A stretch of DNA of 37,704 nt, taken from a virus. Positions within the stretch are counted from its first letter, which is position 1; every line of letters begins with the position of its first letter. Below, one piece after another: positions 16,092 to 22,604 of the stretch. The position numbers and the translations under genes are program-made. The notes below the pieces were generated by a model. That model was not told the DNA's origin, made no database searches, and worked only from the letters and a program-made list of their open reading frames with translations. The stretch is from IMG/VR virus record IMGVR_UViG_3300042294_001905, positions 1 to 37,704 of that record; one strand, written 5' to 3'.

Positions 16092-16946
16092 TTACTCCCC
16101 GCAGAAGCACGCGATGGCCTCCTCATCCGGGTCGAACATGTCGCGCTGTTGGGCGGCAAACTTGGCCATGGCGGCGTATGAAGGCCTGTCCTTGCGGAAA
16201 TAGCCGCCGTTGGCAATGCCTGGGTTGGTGATGCTGCCTTCCTGCTTGGCCCACCAAACGGCGCGCTCAGGCTTCTCGGCGATCAGGCTGTAGATTTGCG
16301 AAGCGCCCTTCAGGAAACACAGGTCGCAGTTGCCGTGATAGGTCACGCCTGAGATGTTTGGCAGCTCCAAGTCGAACGGCTGCTCTCTCCAGAAGGCAGC
16401 CACGTCCTGCTTGGTGATGCCGGCCGTAGCCAGCGGCATGAGCCGGTGAATTCCTTTCATGCCGTCGGACGGGTTCGCTCTGATCTTGGCCACGCGACGG
16501 GGCTCATCGGCGCGGATGCCGACCATGTTGTCCCACTCAGCCCATCCCAAATGATGGCGACAGTAGTTGGCAAAGGGCTTGATCTTTAGGTCTACGGTGC
16601 AGAACCTGGTGACCGGATTTGGCAAGTAGTTCTTCTTGCGGATCAGTGCCTCGAAAGGCTCGCCGTTGCGGGCAGCGCTGGCGAAATTGACTACCTTGAG
16701 CCTGTCCTTCGCCCCTTCGGCGTGTTGCCATTCCAGCCATGTGATGTGCACACCCCAACGCTCTGAGCACGCCTGCACGAATTGCAGCGTGGCTTCGTCC
16801 TCCTTGCCGGTGTTGGCGAAGGCGACTACCGCATCTGCCGGCAGGCCGCTGTTGCTTTGCAACACCCGCCACAGCATGTAAGCCGATGTCCTGCCGCCGC
16901 TGAAGCTGATGCAGGTCGGGCTGTCGATCTTGAAGGGATCACTCAT
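16092..16946 (-). CDS. PAPS-reductase-family PP-loop protein
   Basis: Protein of 284 aa (285 if the GTG one codon earlier is used). The PP-loop SGGRTSA at residues 16-22 binds ATP pyrophosphate in the N-type ATP pyrophosphatase/PAPS reductase superfamily. Next come VVAFANTGKEDEATLQFV, RFCTVDLKIKP (Cys116) and GIRADEPRRV (about 143-151), the usual substrate-loop region. Then GNCDLCFLKGA (Cys207, Cys210) follows, with a C-terminal ACFCGE (Cys280, Cys282). The paired cysteines could bind a metal or Fe-S cluster. Phage members of this family have no settled substrate. DndC-like nucleic-acid sulfuration and sulfate metabolism are both possible. It overlaps the primase-helicase by eight bases, so it is an early gene. 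AT-richer than its neighbours. Confidence 0.8.
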   Translation of the reverse strand: MSDPFKIDSPTCISFSGGRTSAYMLWRVLQSNSGLPADAVVAFANTGKEDEATLQFVQACSERWGVHITWLEWQHAEGAKDRLKVVNFASAARNGEPFEALIRKKNYLPNPVTRFCTVDLKIKPFANYCRHHLGWAEWDNMVGIRADEPRRVAKIRANPSDGMKGIHRLMPLATAGITKQDVAAFWREQPFDLELPNISGVTYHGNCDLCFLKGASQIYSLIAEKPERAVWWAKQEGSITNPGIANGGYFRKDRPSYAAMAKFAAQQRDMFDPDEEAIACFCGE

Positions 16947-19044
16947 CACCGCGCCCCCTCCACATCGCCGCCGCGCCCGACCCTTGGGCCACCCGCAGGC
17001 GCCCGACCTCGGTCAGTTCGACGGCGCGGTGGCGCTTGCGGTGCTCGTTGAAGTACTCGACCTCATGCACCAGGCCGTCGCGCTGCAGGTCCATGAGCAG
17101 GCTGAAGAACCCGGCGCGGTCGACCTGGGGGAAGGCCGGCTCGTCGCGCAGCATCAGGTAGGCGTTGTTGTTGGCCTTGGGAGCCATGGACAGGCGCGCG
17201 CCGCGGTTGCCTGCCTCTGCCAGCAGGCGCAAGAGGGCCAGGCGCTGCTGGCTGGCCACGAGGGCGCGTGCGGCGGCCTGGCCTGGGATGTGGCCGAAGC
17301 GCCGGAAGACCTTGGCGTCAAGGTCGAACTCCAGCTTGACCTCTTCCTGCAGCGCGCCGAAGTTGCACTTCTCGTGGCGCAGCAGGACGCTGCCGTTGTC
17401 CTCGCGCACCATGGCCCAGCGCGAGCGCGCTGAGTTGTTCCAGGCCGTGCTGCCGCTGAAGGTGGTGTTGGTGTCGAGGCCGGCGCCGGCGCGCGCTGAT
17501 GCCTTGTCGACGTGGGCCAGCAGCAGGATGGCTGCGCCGGTGGCGCTGGCCAGCAGGTTGAGGGCGCGCAGGAAGCCGCGGACCTCGGCCCGGTCGTTCT
17601 CGTTGGCCATGAAAACGTCACTGGCGTTGTCCACCATGATGACGTCGGCGCGGGTTCTGACGGCCTGGTCGACGAGCCATTGCATGCGTGAGGTGGCGCC
17701 GCCTTCGCGCCAGAGCACGCAGTCCTGCTGGGTCAGGTCGTAGACGTGGAGCCTGTTGTGCAGGCTGCGCAGGTCGACGCCCATGTCGCGGCAGACGTTG
17801 GCGACGCGGAAGTGGACGGTGTCGGCGGCGTCTTCTCCGCTGAGCACCAGGACGCGGCTCTGTCGTGTCTGGATGCCCAGGAACTCCTCGCCGTGGGCCA
17901 GCGCGACGGCCAGCTGCAGGCTGACGTTGGACTTGCCGACGCCGCCGTGGGCGCTGAGCAGGGTGGTGGTCTTGTCGGGCAGCCAGCCGTCCAAGCGCCA
18001 GGTGGCGGGCTGAGGTTCCTGGTCGGCCAGGGCCTCCCAGTCCATGGGCTGGGGATCGCCTGGGGTCGGTGGTGTGGCGGGGGCGTTGAGGTTGACGGTG
18101 ATCTGCGGCGGCTGGCGCTCGGGTGGGGCGAACTGCTCAGCGCTGCGCACGGCGCGCGGGATCTCGTCGCGCCTGGACTGCCAGCGCTGCAGCTCTGCGT
18201 GGTCGTGGGGCCTGATCTGGTCCATCAGGCTGTAGAGCAGCTCGACCGCGGCGCCCGGGAACATGCCGCCGGCGATCAGGCTGGCGGCCAGGCGCGTCAG
18301 GCTGTCGTGGTAGGCCCTGTCGTGGGGCTGGGGCTGCATCAGCGAGGCCAGCATCTCGCCGGCCTTGCTGCCCTGGCCGGGCGCGGTGGCTGCGGCCTTG
18401 GGCAGGGTAGCGGTGATGCGCAGCGCCTCCAGGTCAATGCCCACGGCGTCGCAGGCGTCGGCCAGGCTCCAGCGCACGTTGGGCTGCCAGAGCTCGAGCT
18501 GCACGCGCCACACACCGGCCGGCCGCGGCTTGGTGTTGCTGCCCACCGGCAGGCGCACGTAGCGCACGCAGGCGTTGCCGCTGGCATCGTTGGTGCGCCC
18601 GCGCGCGGCCAGGCTCGACATGGTGCGGTCGACCAGCTGCCGGTTGTAGGTGTCCTGATCCTCGGGGTCGAGCAGGATGCCCACCTGGAACTTGCCCGGG
18701 CTGGTCTGGATGGCGTAGGACATCGCCTTGACGTCGTCGAGCTGCACGTCGTCCAGCACCAGGACGGCCAGCCTGACGAAGGCTTCCTTCTTGCGCACGA
18801 CCTCGCCGTCATCGGTGGCGCGCAGGATGGCGGTGGAGTAGTAGGTGTTTTCCCCGTCCGCACGATCCAGTACGGCGGCCTGCTGCGGCCTGCCGCTGTA
18901 GGCCCGGCCCGACCACACGTCGGGTGGCGCTTTATTGGGGTCGGCGCGGAAAGTACATACCCACCCGTGTGTGCCTGGAGCCAGCTCGCCGAGCACCTCG
19001 GCCAGGAAGTCGCTGTTGGTCATCGTCTGTGCCTCGATGACCAT
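16939..19044 (-). CDS. Primase-helicase (AEP/RepB-type primase fused to RepA-like ATPase)
   Basis: Replication protein of 701 aa. The N-terminal half (about 25-200) looks like a RepB-type primase of the archaeo-eukaryotic superfamily: VLVLDDVQLDD (acids near 98-104), AIQTSPGKFQVGILL (about 111-125), and RYVRLPVGSNTKP (about 161-173). A Pro-rich linker (300-335) leads to a RecA-fold helicase. Its Walker A is HGGVGKSN at 366-373, Walker B IMVDNASD near 469-476, LLLAHVDK at about 507-514 and SGSTAWNNSARSRW at 530-543. The C-terminal part resembles a winged helix. The ATG at 19044 is chosen because AAGGG lies six bases upstream and it is two bases after the HTH stop. The longer frame to 19350 runs over the HTH gene. 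Confidence 0.85.
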   Translation of the reverse strand: MVIEAQTMTNSDFLAEVLGELAPGTHGWVCTFRADPNKAPPDVWSGRAYSGRPQQAAVLDRADGENTYYSTAILRATDDGEVVRKKEAFVRLAVLVLDDVQLDDVKAMSYAIQTSPGKFQVGILLDPEDQDTYNRQLVDRTMSSLAARGRTNDASGNACVRYVRLPVGSNTKPRPAGVWRVQLELWQPNVRWSLADACDAVGIDLEALRITATLPKAAATAPGQGSKAGEMLASLMQPQPHDRAYHDSLTRLAASLIAGGMFPGAAVELLYSLMDQIRPHDHAELQRWQSRRDEIPRAVRSAEQFAPPERQPPQITVNLNAPATPPTPGDPQPMDWEALADQEPQPATWRLDGWLPDKTTTLLSAHGGVGKSNVSLQLAVALAHGEEFLGIQTRQSRVLVLSGEDAADTVHFRVANVCRDMGVDLRSLHNRLHVYDLTQQDCVLWREGGATSRMQWLVDQAVRTRADVIMVDNASDVFMANENDRAEVRGFLRALNLLASATGAAILLLAHVDKASARAGAGLDTNTTFSGSTAWNNSARSRWAMVREDNGSVLLRHEKCNFGALQEEVKLEFDLDAKVFRRFGHIPGQAAARALVASQQRLALLRLLAEAGNRGARLSMAPKANNNAYLMLRDEPAFPQVDRAGFFSLLMDLQRDGLVHEVEYFNEHRKRHRAVELTEVGRLRVAQGSGAAAMWRGRGDE

Positions 19045-19046
19045 GC

Positions 19047-19289
19047 TCAACCCTTGACGGCCGCCAGCTCCTTCAGGTCGACGGCCACGCCGCGCTGGCG
19101 CGCCATCTTGAGCAAGCCGTCCCAGTGCTTGCGCGGGATCTGCCCGCCCGTGCCGGCCGGCTTGGGCTGGCACCAGCGGCTCAGCGTGGACTTGTCCAGG
19201 CCCAGCGCCTCGGCCACCTCGGCCTTGCCGCCCAGGCGCTCCACGACCCCGTAGGCCGGCTGGAGGGAGTGAATCGTCGGAATTGCCAT
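19047..19289 (-). CDS. Cro-like regulator with carph-isopro-type HTH
   Basis: Protein of 80 aa starting MAIPTIHSLQPAYGVVERLG. A helix-turn-helix spans about residues 20-38 (KAEVAEALGLDKSTLSRWCQ) and is followed by GTGGQIPRKHWDGLLKMARQRGV. The Trp-Cys-x-Pro and G-x-IP-x-K/H pattern matches the carph-isopro family of small phage DNA-binding proteins. The start is supported by GAGG eight bases upstream; the longer form to 19319 has no such site and would cover the operator. It is first in the leftward operon and divergent from the repressor, the position of cro. It probably binds the 17-base operators found on both sides of the repressor gene. Confidence 0.75.
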   Translation of the reverse strand: MAIPTIHSLQPAYGVVERLGGKAEVAEALGLDKSTLSRWCQPKPAGTGGQIPRKHWDGLLKMARQRGVAVDLKELAAVKG

Positions 19290-19300
19290 GATCGAACCTC

Positions 19301-19317
19301 GTTGAGAAAGTGACAAC
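19301..19317 (-). promoter_or_regulatory. Candidate early operator OL
   Basis: On the minus strand this reads GTTGTCACTTTCTCAAC, matching the 17-base site at 20040-20056 in 14 positions. With the adjacent CTCAAC (to 19324) it forms a partial inverted repeat GTTGAG...CTCAAC. It lies 12-28 bases upstream of the Cro-like start, overlapping the expected transcription start. A TATGAT box (19328-19333, minus strand) sits just upstream, but its -35 partner is weak. Confidence 0.6.
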
Positions 19318-19406
19318 ACTCAACCCGATCATAAGTTGCGATTGCCTCATCGTGGAGATTCCGGCACGATCCCCACGGTCAACATGGAAGACAGCGAGGC
19401 GTCAGC

Positions 19407-19991
19407 ATGAACACGCAATGGTTCCGCGGTCGGATGGCCGACCGAAAAATCAGTCAGAGAGGACTCGCGAAGATGTTGGAACTCGACCCCGCCGCCGTGT
19501 CGCTGATGCTGCGCGGCAAACGACGGATGACGCCGCACGAGGCGCACCAGTTAAGCGTGATCCTGGGCACGCCGCTGAACGAGGTGATGCGCCACGCCGG
19601 CATCGACGTCGAGGAGGACGTGCGGCGTTGCCCGATTGCGGCGCACGTCAACGAGCGCGGCCAGGTCACGCTGATGCCTGCGGGCACGCACGACGACGTG
19701 ATGGGCCCGGCCGACGTGCCGGTGGGCACCTACGCCGTGCAGATGCGCTCGCACGCGTCCGTGACCGACGGCTGGTTGCTGTACGTCACGCCGGCGCAGA
19801 TGCCCGCAGCCAACAATGCTGACCAGCTGTGCCTGTGCGCGCTGCAGGACGGCCGGCAGCTGCTTGGGATCATCCGGCGCGGCTACCGGCGCAGCACGCA
19901 CAACCTGGTGCTGTGGCCGTCGATGGAGACGATTGACGACGCCTCGATCGTCTGGTCGTCGACGGTGCTCTGGGTCCGACCGTTGTACTGA
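19407..19991 (+). CDS. CI-like repressor with HTH and degenerate S24-type C domain
   Basis: Protein of 194 aa. An XRE-type HTH fills about residues 5-60: RKISQRGLAKMLELDPAAVS is followed by the recognition-helix region LMLRGKRRMTPHEAHQL. Residues 105-190 follow the order of a LexA/CI C-terminal domain: VPVGTYAVQMRSHASVTDG, WLLYVTP, then QDGRQLLGIIRRGYRRSTHNLVL. The usual catalytic Ser-Met and the Lys of the dyad are not evident (RSHAS and GIIRRG occupy those places). Self-cleavage may therefore be lost, so induction could depend on an antirepressor. It is divergent from the Cro-like gene and followed by a strong terminator, so it is transcribed alone. Confidence 0.78.
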   Translation: MNTQWFRGRMADRKISQRGLAKMLELDPAAVSLMLRGKRRMTPHEAHQLSVILGTPLNEVMRHAGIDVEEDVRRCPIAAHVNERGQVTLMPAGTHDDVMGPADVPVGTYAVQMRSHASVTDGWLLYVTPAQMPAANNADQLCLCALQDGRQLLGIIRRGYRRSTHNLVLWPSMETIDDASIVWSSTVLWVRPLY

Positions 19992-20003
19992 TGCTGCATT
20001 CGC

Positions 20004-20030
20004 ATCAGGGTTTGCCCTGATCCTTTTTTT
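20004..20030 (+). terminator. Strong intrinsic terminator of the repressor gene
   Basis: ATCAGGG-TTTG-CCCTGAT forms a perfect seven-pair stem with a four-base loop, followed after two C by seven T. It starts 13 bases after the repressor stop codon. It separates repressor transcription from the rightward recombination operon. Confidence 0.92.
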
Positions 20031-20039
20031 GCCCGGGGT

Positions 20040-20056
20040 GTTGTGATTTCCTCAAC
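20040..20056 (+). promoter_or_regulatory. Candidate early operator OR
   Basis: GTTGTGATTTCCTCAAC shares 14 of 17 bases with the site at 19301-19317 and has the same GTTG...CAAC ends. It contains a possible -35 (TTGTGA, 20041-20046), with a weak -10 (TCCAAT, 20064-20069) 17 bases further. It lies 47 bases ahead of the first gene of the rightward operon. Occupancy by repressor or Cro would control that operon. Confidence 0.6.
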
Positions 20057-20102
20057 GGTGTGCTCCAATCGCTGCACTGCAACGCGAACCGGAGCCCGAA
20101 CG

Positions 20103-20288
20103 ATGAGCTGGCCCACCTCCCGACGCTACCCGCGAACCCTGCGCGAGGCCTTCCCGCACGATGCCCGCCACGCCTACGCCATCGAGCGCGTGGCCAGCCG
20201 GCGCATGCAGTCGGTGGGCGGCGCCCTGGTGATCATCGCGCTGGTGCTGACGCTGGCCAGCACGCTGGTGTCGTGGGCGGCAGCATGA
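20103..20288 (+). CDS. Small membrane protein
   Basis: Protein of 61 aa starting MSWPTSRRYPRTLREAFPHD. The start is chosen because GGAG lies upstream and the RYPRTLREAFP motif begins here; it is recurrent at the N terminus of small phage membrane proteins. One transmembrane helix (VGGALVIIALVLTLASTLVS, about residues 38-57) ends the protein, leaving a basic cytoplasmic head. Function is unknown. First gene of the rightward operon, overlapping the next as ATGA. Confidence 0.65.
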   Translation: MSWPTSRRYPRTLREAFPHDARHAYAIERVASRRMQSVGGALVIIALVLTLASTLVSWAAA

Positions 20289-20446
20289 GCTGCACCGGCC
20301 CCTGCCACCAGGGCCGCACGCCCTGCCCCACGCCCGAGGCCTGCGGCCTGGCTGAAAGCGACGCCGGCGCAGCGCGCGCGCTGCTCTACCTGGCCGCCGT
20401 CGTGGTCGTCGTCACCGCGCTGGCCATCAGCGTGCTGGTGGCATGA
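20285..20446 (+). CDS. Small Cys-rich membrane protein
   Basis: Protein of 53 aa. The N-terminal half holds four cysteines in MSCTGPCHQGRTPCPTPEAC. The C-terminal half is a single transmembrane helix (ALLYLAAVVVVVTALAISVL). ATG overlaps the upstream stop and the TGA overlaps the next start (ATGA twice), which supports a real gene despite the size. It could be a membrane-bound partner of the 61-aa protein. No known family was recognised. Confidence 0.6.
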   Translation: MSCTGPCHQGRTPCPTPEACGLAESDAGAARALLYLAAVVVVVTALAISVLVA

Positions 20447-20667
20447 AATGCGTCCAGTGCAACCAGACCACGCGGGTGCTGAGCTCCCGCCGCGGCAAGC
20501 GCCTGCGCGAGTGCGCGACCGGGCATCGGTTCTTCACGCAGGAGCTGCCGACGGACAAGAAGCCTGGACGACCCCGGAAGGCGCGCGCACCGCAGCCTGC
20601 CCCGCCTGGTGGCCTTTTGGCTGCGGCGTGGCACTCAGTCCTCTTGAGCAGCGCCGACAAGCCCTGA
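20443..20667 (+). CDS. Zinc-ribbon protein
   Basis: Protein of 74 aa. MKCVQCNQTTRVLSSRRGKR is followed by LRECATGHRFFTQE. This is the CxxC...C..GH pattern of a small zinc ribbon like the N-terminal domain of NrdR and many phage proteins, with Cys3, Cys6, Cys24 and His28 as likely ligands. A basic linker follows (GRPRKARAP, AT-hook-like) and then an unassigned tail. It probably binds DNA or modulates transcription. Coupled to the upstream membrane protein by ATGA. Confidence 0.65.
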   Translation: MKCVQCNQTTRVLSSRRGKRLRECATGHRFFTQELPTDKKPGRPRKARAPQPAPPGGLLAAAWHSVLLSSADKP

Positions 20668-20722
20668 TGGGCTTGGACGACGCCCTTTTCTGACCTACAC
20701 CCACCACCGCGAAAGGAAGCAC

Positions 20723-21106
20723 ATGGACGCCATGGATCAACTGGCCATTGCCTGGGCCACCGCCAAAGAGCGCGAGGACAACGCGCGCGCCGAGCGCATC
20801 GACATCGAGGAGAAGATCCTCAAGCTGCACCCCGCCAAGGAAGAGGGCAGCGAGTCGTTCGCCACCCCCACCGGCGTGAAGATCACGCTGACGGGCAAGC
20901 TCACCTACAAGGTCGACATGGCCAAGCTGCAGGCGCTGGTGGCCAGCTGGCCCGAGGACACCCGGCCCATCAAGACCAAGGTCGAGGCCGACGAGACGAA
21001 GCTGAAGGCCATCCGCGCCGGCGCGCCCAAGCTCTGGGCCCAGCTGGCCACGGCGGTCGAGACGAAGCCGGCCAAGACGGGCGTGGCCATCAAGTGGGGG
21101 GAGTGA
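20723..21106 (+). CDS. Recombination-cassette accessory protein
   Basis: Protein of 127 aa directly upstream of the Sak4-like ATPase. It has an N-terminal helix rich in Glu, Arg and Ala (AKEREDNARAERIDIEEKIL), a beta hairpin (GVKITLTGKLTYKVD) and a C terminus ending KPAKTGVAIKWGE. Phage proteins of this layout, probably DUF7173, regularly accompany recombinase genes and have no known activity. ATG has AAAGGAAG upstream. It may bind the recombinase or nuclease, which is inference from neighbours. Confidence 0.6.
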   Translation: MDAMDQLAIAWATAKEREDNARAERIDIEEKILKLHPAKEEGSESFATPTGVKITLTGKLTYKVDMAKLQALVASWPEDTRPIKTKVEADETKLKAIRAGAPKLWAQLATAVETKPAKTGVAIKWGE

Positions 21107-21110
21107 AGCC

Positions 21111-21857
21111 ATGGCCTTCAACCTCTCCTCCATTTCCAAGACGCGCCGCCTGCGCGCGCCCAAAATCGTGATCGCCGGCCCGGGCAAGATCGGCAAGACC
21201 ACCTTCGCGGCCAGCGCTCCCAACGCGGTGGGCATCCTCACCGAGGACGGCGCCGACGCGGTGGACGCCAGCGCCTTCCCGCTGGCCACCAGCCTGCAGG
21301 ACGTGTACCAAGCCATCGGCACGCTGCTGAAGGACGAGCACGACTTCAACACCGTGTTCCTCGACTCGCTGGACTGGCTCGAGCCGCTGGTGCATGCGCA
21401 CGTCTGCGAGCAGAACAAGTGGGCCTCAATCGAAACTCCGGGCTATGGCCGAGGCCACGTGGCCGCGGCTGACGAGTGGCGCACGCTGCTCAACGGCCTG
21501 GAGCAGCTGCGCCAGCGCCGCAACATGGCCGTGATCCTGATCGCGCACGACAAGATCAAGCGCTTCGAGTCGCCTCTGCACGACGGCTACGACCAGTACG
21601 TGCTGAAGCTTCACGACCGCGCGGCCGCGCTGGTGCAGGAGTGGGCCGACGTGATCGGCTGGGCCAACTACCACATCGTCACCAGCGAGTCCGACGCGGG
21701 CTACGGCAGCAAGGAGGTCAAGGCCCGCACGACGGGCAAGCGCATCCTGCACGTCGAGCCGCACCCCGCCCACATGGGCGGCAACCGCTTCGGCCTGAAG
21801 AACATGCCTCTCACCTGGGAGGCATTCGCCGCGGCCCTGGCCGCATCTCAATCCTGA
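21111..21857 (+). CDS. Sak4-like RecA-fold ATPase (AAA_24)
   Basis: Protein of 248 aa. Walker A GPGKIGKTT is at residues 23-31 and Walker B TVFLDSLDWL at about 81-90. A conserved GYGRGHVAAADEW follows, then the VILIAHDKIKRFESP sensor-like segment. This is the Sak4 group of phage single-strand recombinases (AAA_24), smaller than RecA. It probably loads on ssDNA with the DUF669 protein encoded 242 bases downstream. The PD-(D/E)XK nuclease gene two genes on would supply the resected end. ATG lies four bases after the previous stop. Confidence 0.82.
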   Translation: MAFNLSSISKTRRLRAPKIVIAGPGKIGKTTFAASAPNAVGILTEDGADAVDASAFPLATSLQDVYQAIGTLLKDEHDFNTVFLDSLDWLEPLVHAHVCEQNKWASIETPGYGRGHVAAADEWRTLLNGLEQLRQRRNMAVILIAHDKIKRFESPLHDGYDQYVLKLHDRAAALVQEWADVIGWANYHIVTSESDAGYGSKEVKARTTGKRILHVEPHPAHMGGNRFGLKNMPLTWEAFAAALAASQS

Positions 21858-21870
21858 ACCGGAGAACCCC

Positions 21871-22095
21871 GTGCCCCTGTACGTCGTCACCGACACCCAA
21901 GCCTCGACCACCCGCCTGATCGAGGCCCCCAACCCTGCCCGGGCCGTGCGCCGCGTCACCGACCAGCGCTTCGCCGCCAAGGCTGCCAGCGCCGCCGTGG
22001 TAGCCAGGCTGATGGGCTCGGGCATCAAGCTCGAGTCCGTCAAGCCGCAGGCCGACGCCGCCGCCGACCCCCAACCCGAACCGCAGGAGGCCTGA
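21871..22095 (+). CDS. Small phage protein of unknown function
   Basis: Protein of 74 aa, starting with GTG (21871) after GGAG. MPLYVVTDTQASTTRLIEAP followed by NPARAVRRVTDQRF resembles short phage proteins that sit between recombination genes. The Pro/Ala/Glu-rich C terminus is likely disordered. No catalytic motif is seen. Spacing to both neighbours is short (13 and 3 bases), so it belongs to the recombination operon. Confidence 0.6.
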   Translation: MPLYVVTDTQASTTRLIEAPNPARAVRRVTDQRFAAKAASAAVVARLMGSGIKLESVKPQADAAADPQPEPQEA

Positions 22096-22098
22096 CCC

Positions 22099-22602
22099 AT
22101 GCCCGCGCTCAACTTCAAGGCCAGCAGCGTGCAGCTGCAGGACCGCCCCTCGACGCAGTACGGCCCGCTGCCGGCCGGCAACTACGAGATGATGATCGTG
22201 CGCTCGGCGACCAAGCAGACCAAGGCCGGCACGGGCTCGTACCTCGAGCTCGAGATGCAGGTGCTCAGCGGCGAGCACACCGGCCGCCGGCATTGGGAGC
22301 GTCTGAACCTGAACAGCCCGTCGCTGCAGGCTGTCAAGATCGCCGAGGAGCAGCTGGCGCGCCTGTGCATTGCCCTGGGCGTCGACGAGGTGACCGACAG
22401 CGAGGAGCTGCACGACCTGCCCTTCATCGCCGAGATCGCCATCGACAAGAAGGACGCAACGCGCAACGCCATCTGGGGCTACCACGCGGTGGACGGCCAG
22501 GCCGCGCCTGCGGCCAAGCCTGCCCCGGCGCCCGCGCCCAGGCCGGCGGCTGCCGCGCCTGCGCCTGCGGCTCCTGGCCGCGCTGCCAGGCCCTGGGGCT
22601 GA
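22099..22602 (+). CDS. DUF669 ssDNA-binding protein
   Basis: Protein of 167 aa fitting DUF669. It has LPAGNYEMMIVRSATKQTKAG, then YLELEMQVLSGEHTGRRHWE and RLNLNSPSLQAVKIAEEQLA. The FIAEIAIDKKDATRNAIWGY strand closes an OB-like fold. DUF669 proteins accompany Sak4-type recombinases and are thought to coat ssDNA. After residue 130 an Ala/Pro repeat forms a flexible tail ending in PWG, comparable in layout to an SSB tail but not acidic. It is two genes downstream of the Sak4 gene. Confidence 0.75.
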   Translation: MPALNFKASSVQLQDRPSTQYGPLPAGNYEMMIVRSATKQTKAGTGSYLELEMQVLSGEHTGRRHWERLNLNSPSLQAVKIAEEQLARLCIALGVDEVTDSEELHDLPFIAEIAIDKKDATRNAIWGYHAVDGQAAPAAKPAPAPAPRPAAAAPAPAAPGRAARPWG

Positions 22603-22604
22603 GC

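Noticed and set aside
15944-16231. Open frames across the ATGCGAGCGCA array
   Set aside because: Coding would be incidental: repeats and hairpins dominate, frames overlap the PP-loop gene, and no start signal is present.
19290-19350. Upstream extension of the primase-helicase frame to 19350
   Set aside because: It covers the Cro-like gene and operator in another frame; the ATG at 19044 has a good ribosome site.
20043-20102. Upstream extension of the 61-aa membrane protein
   Set aside because: The extension would start within the operator/promoter and lacks a ribosome site; the ATG at 20103 has one and starts the recognisable motif.
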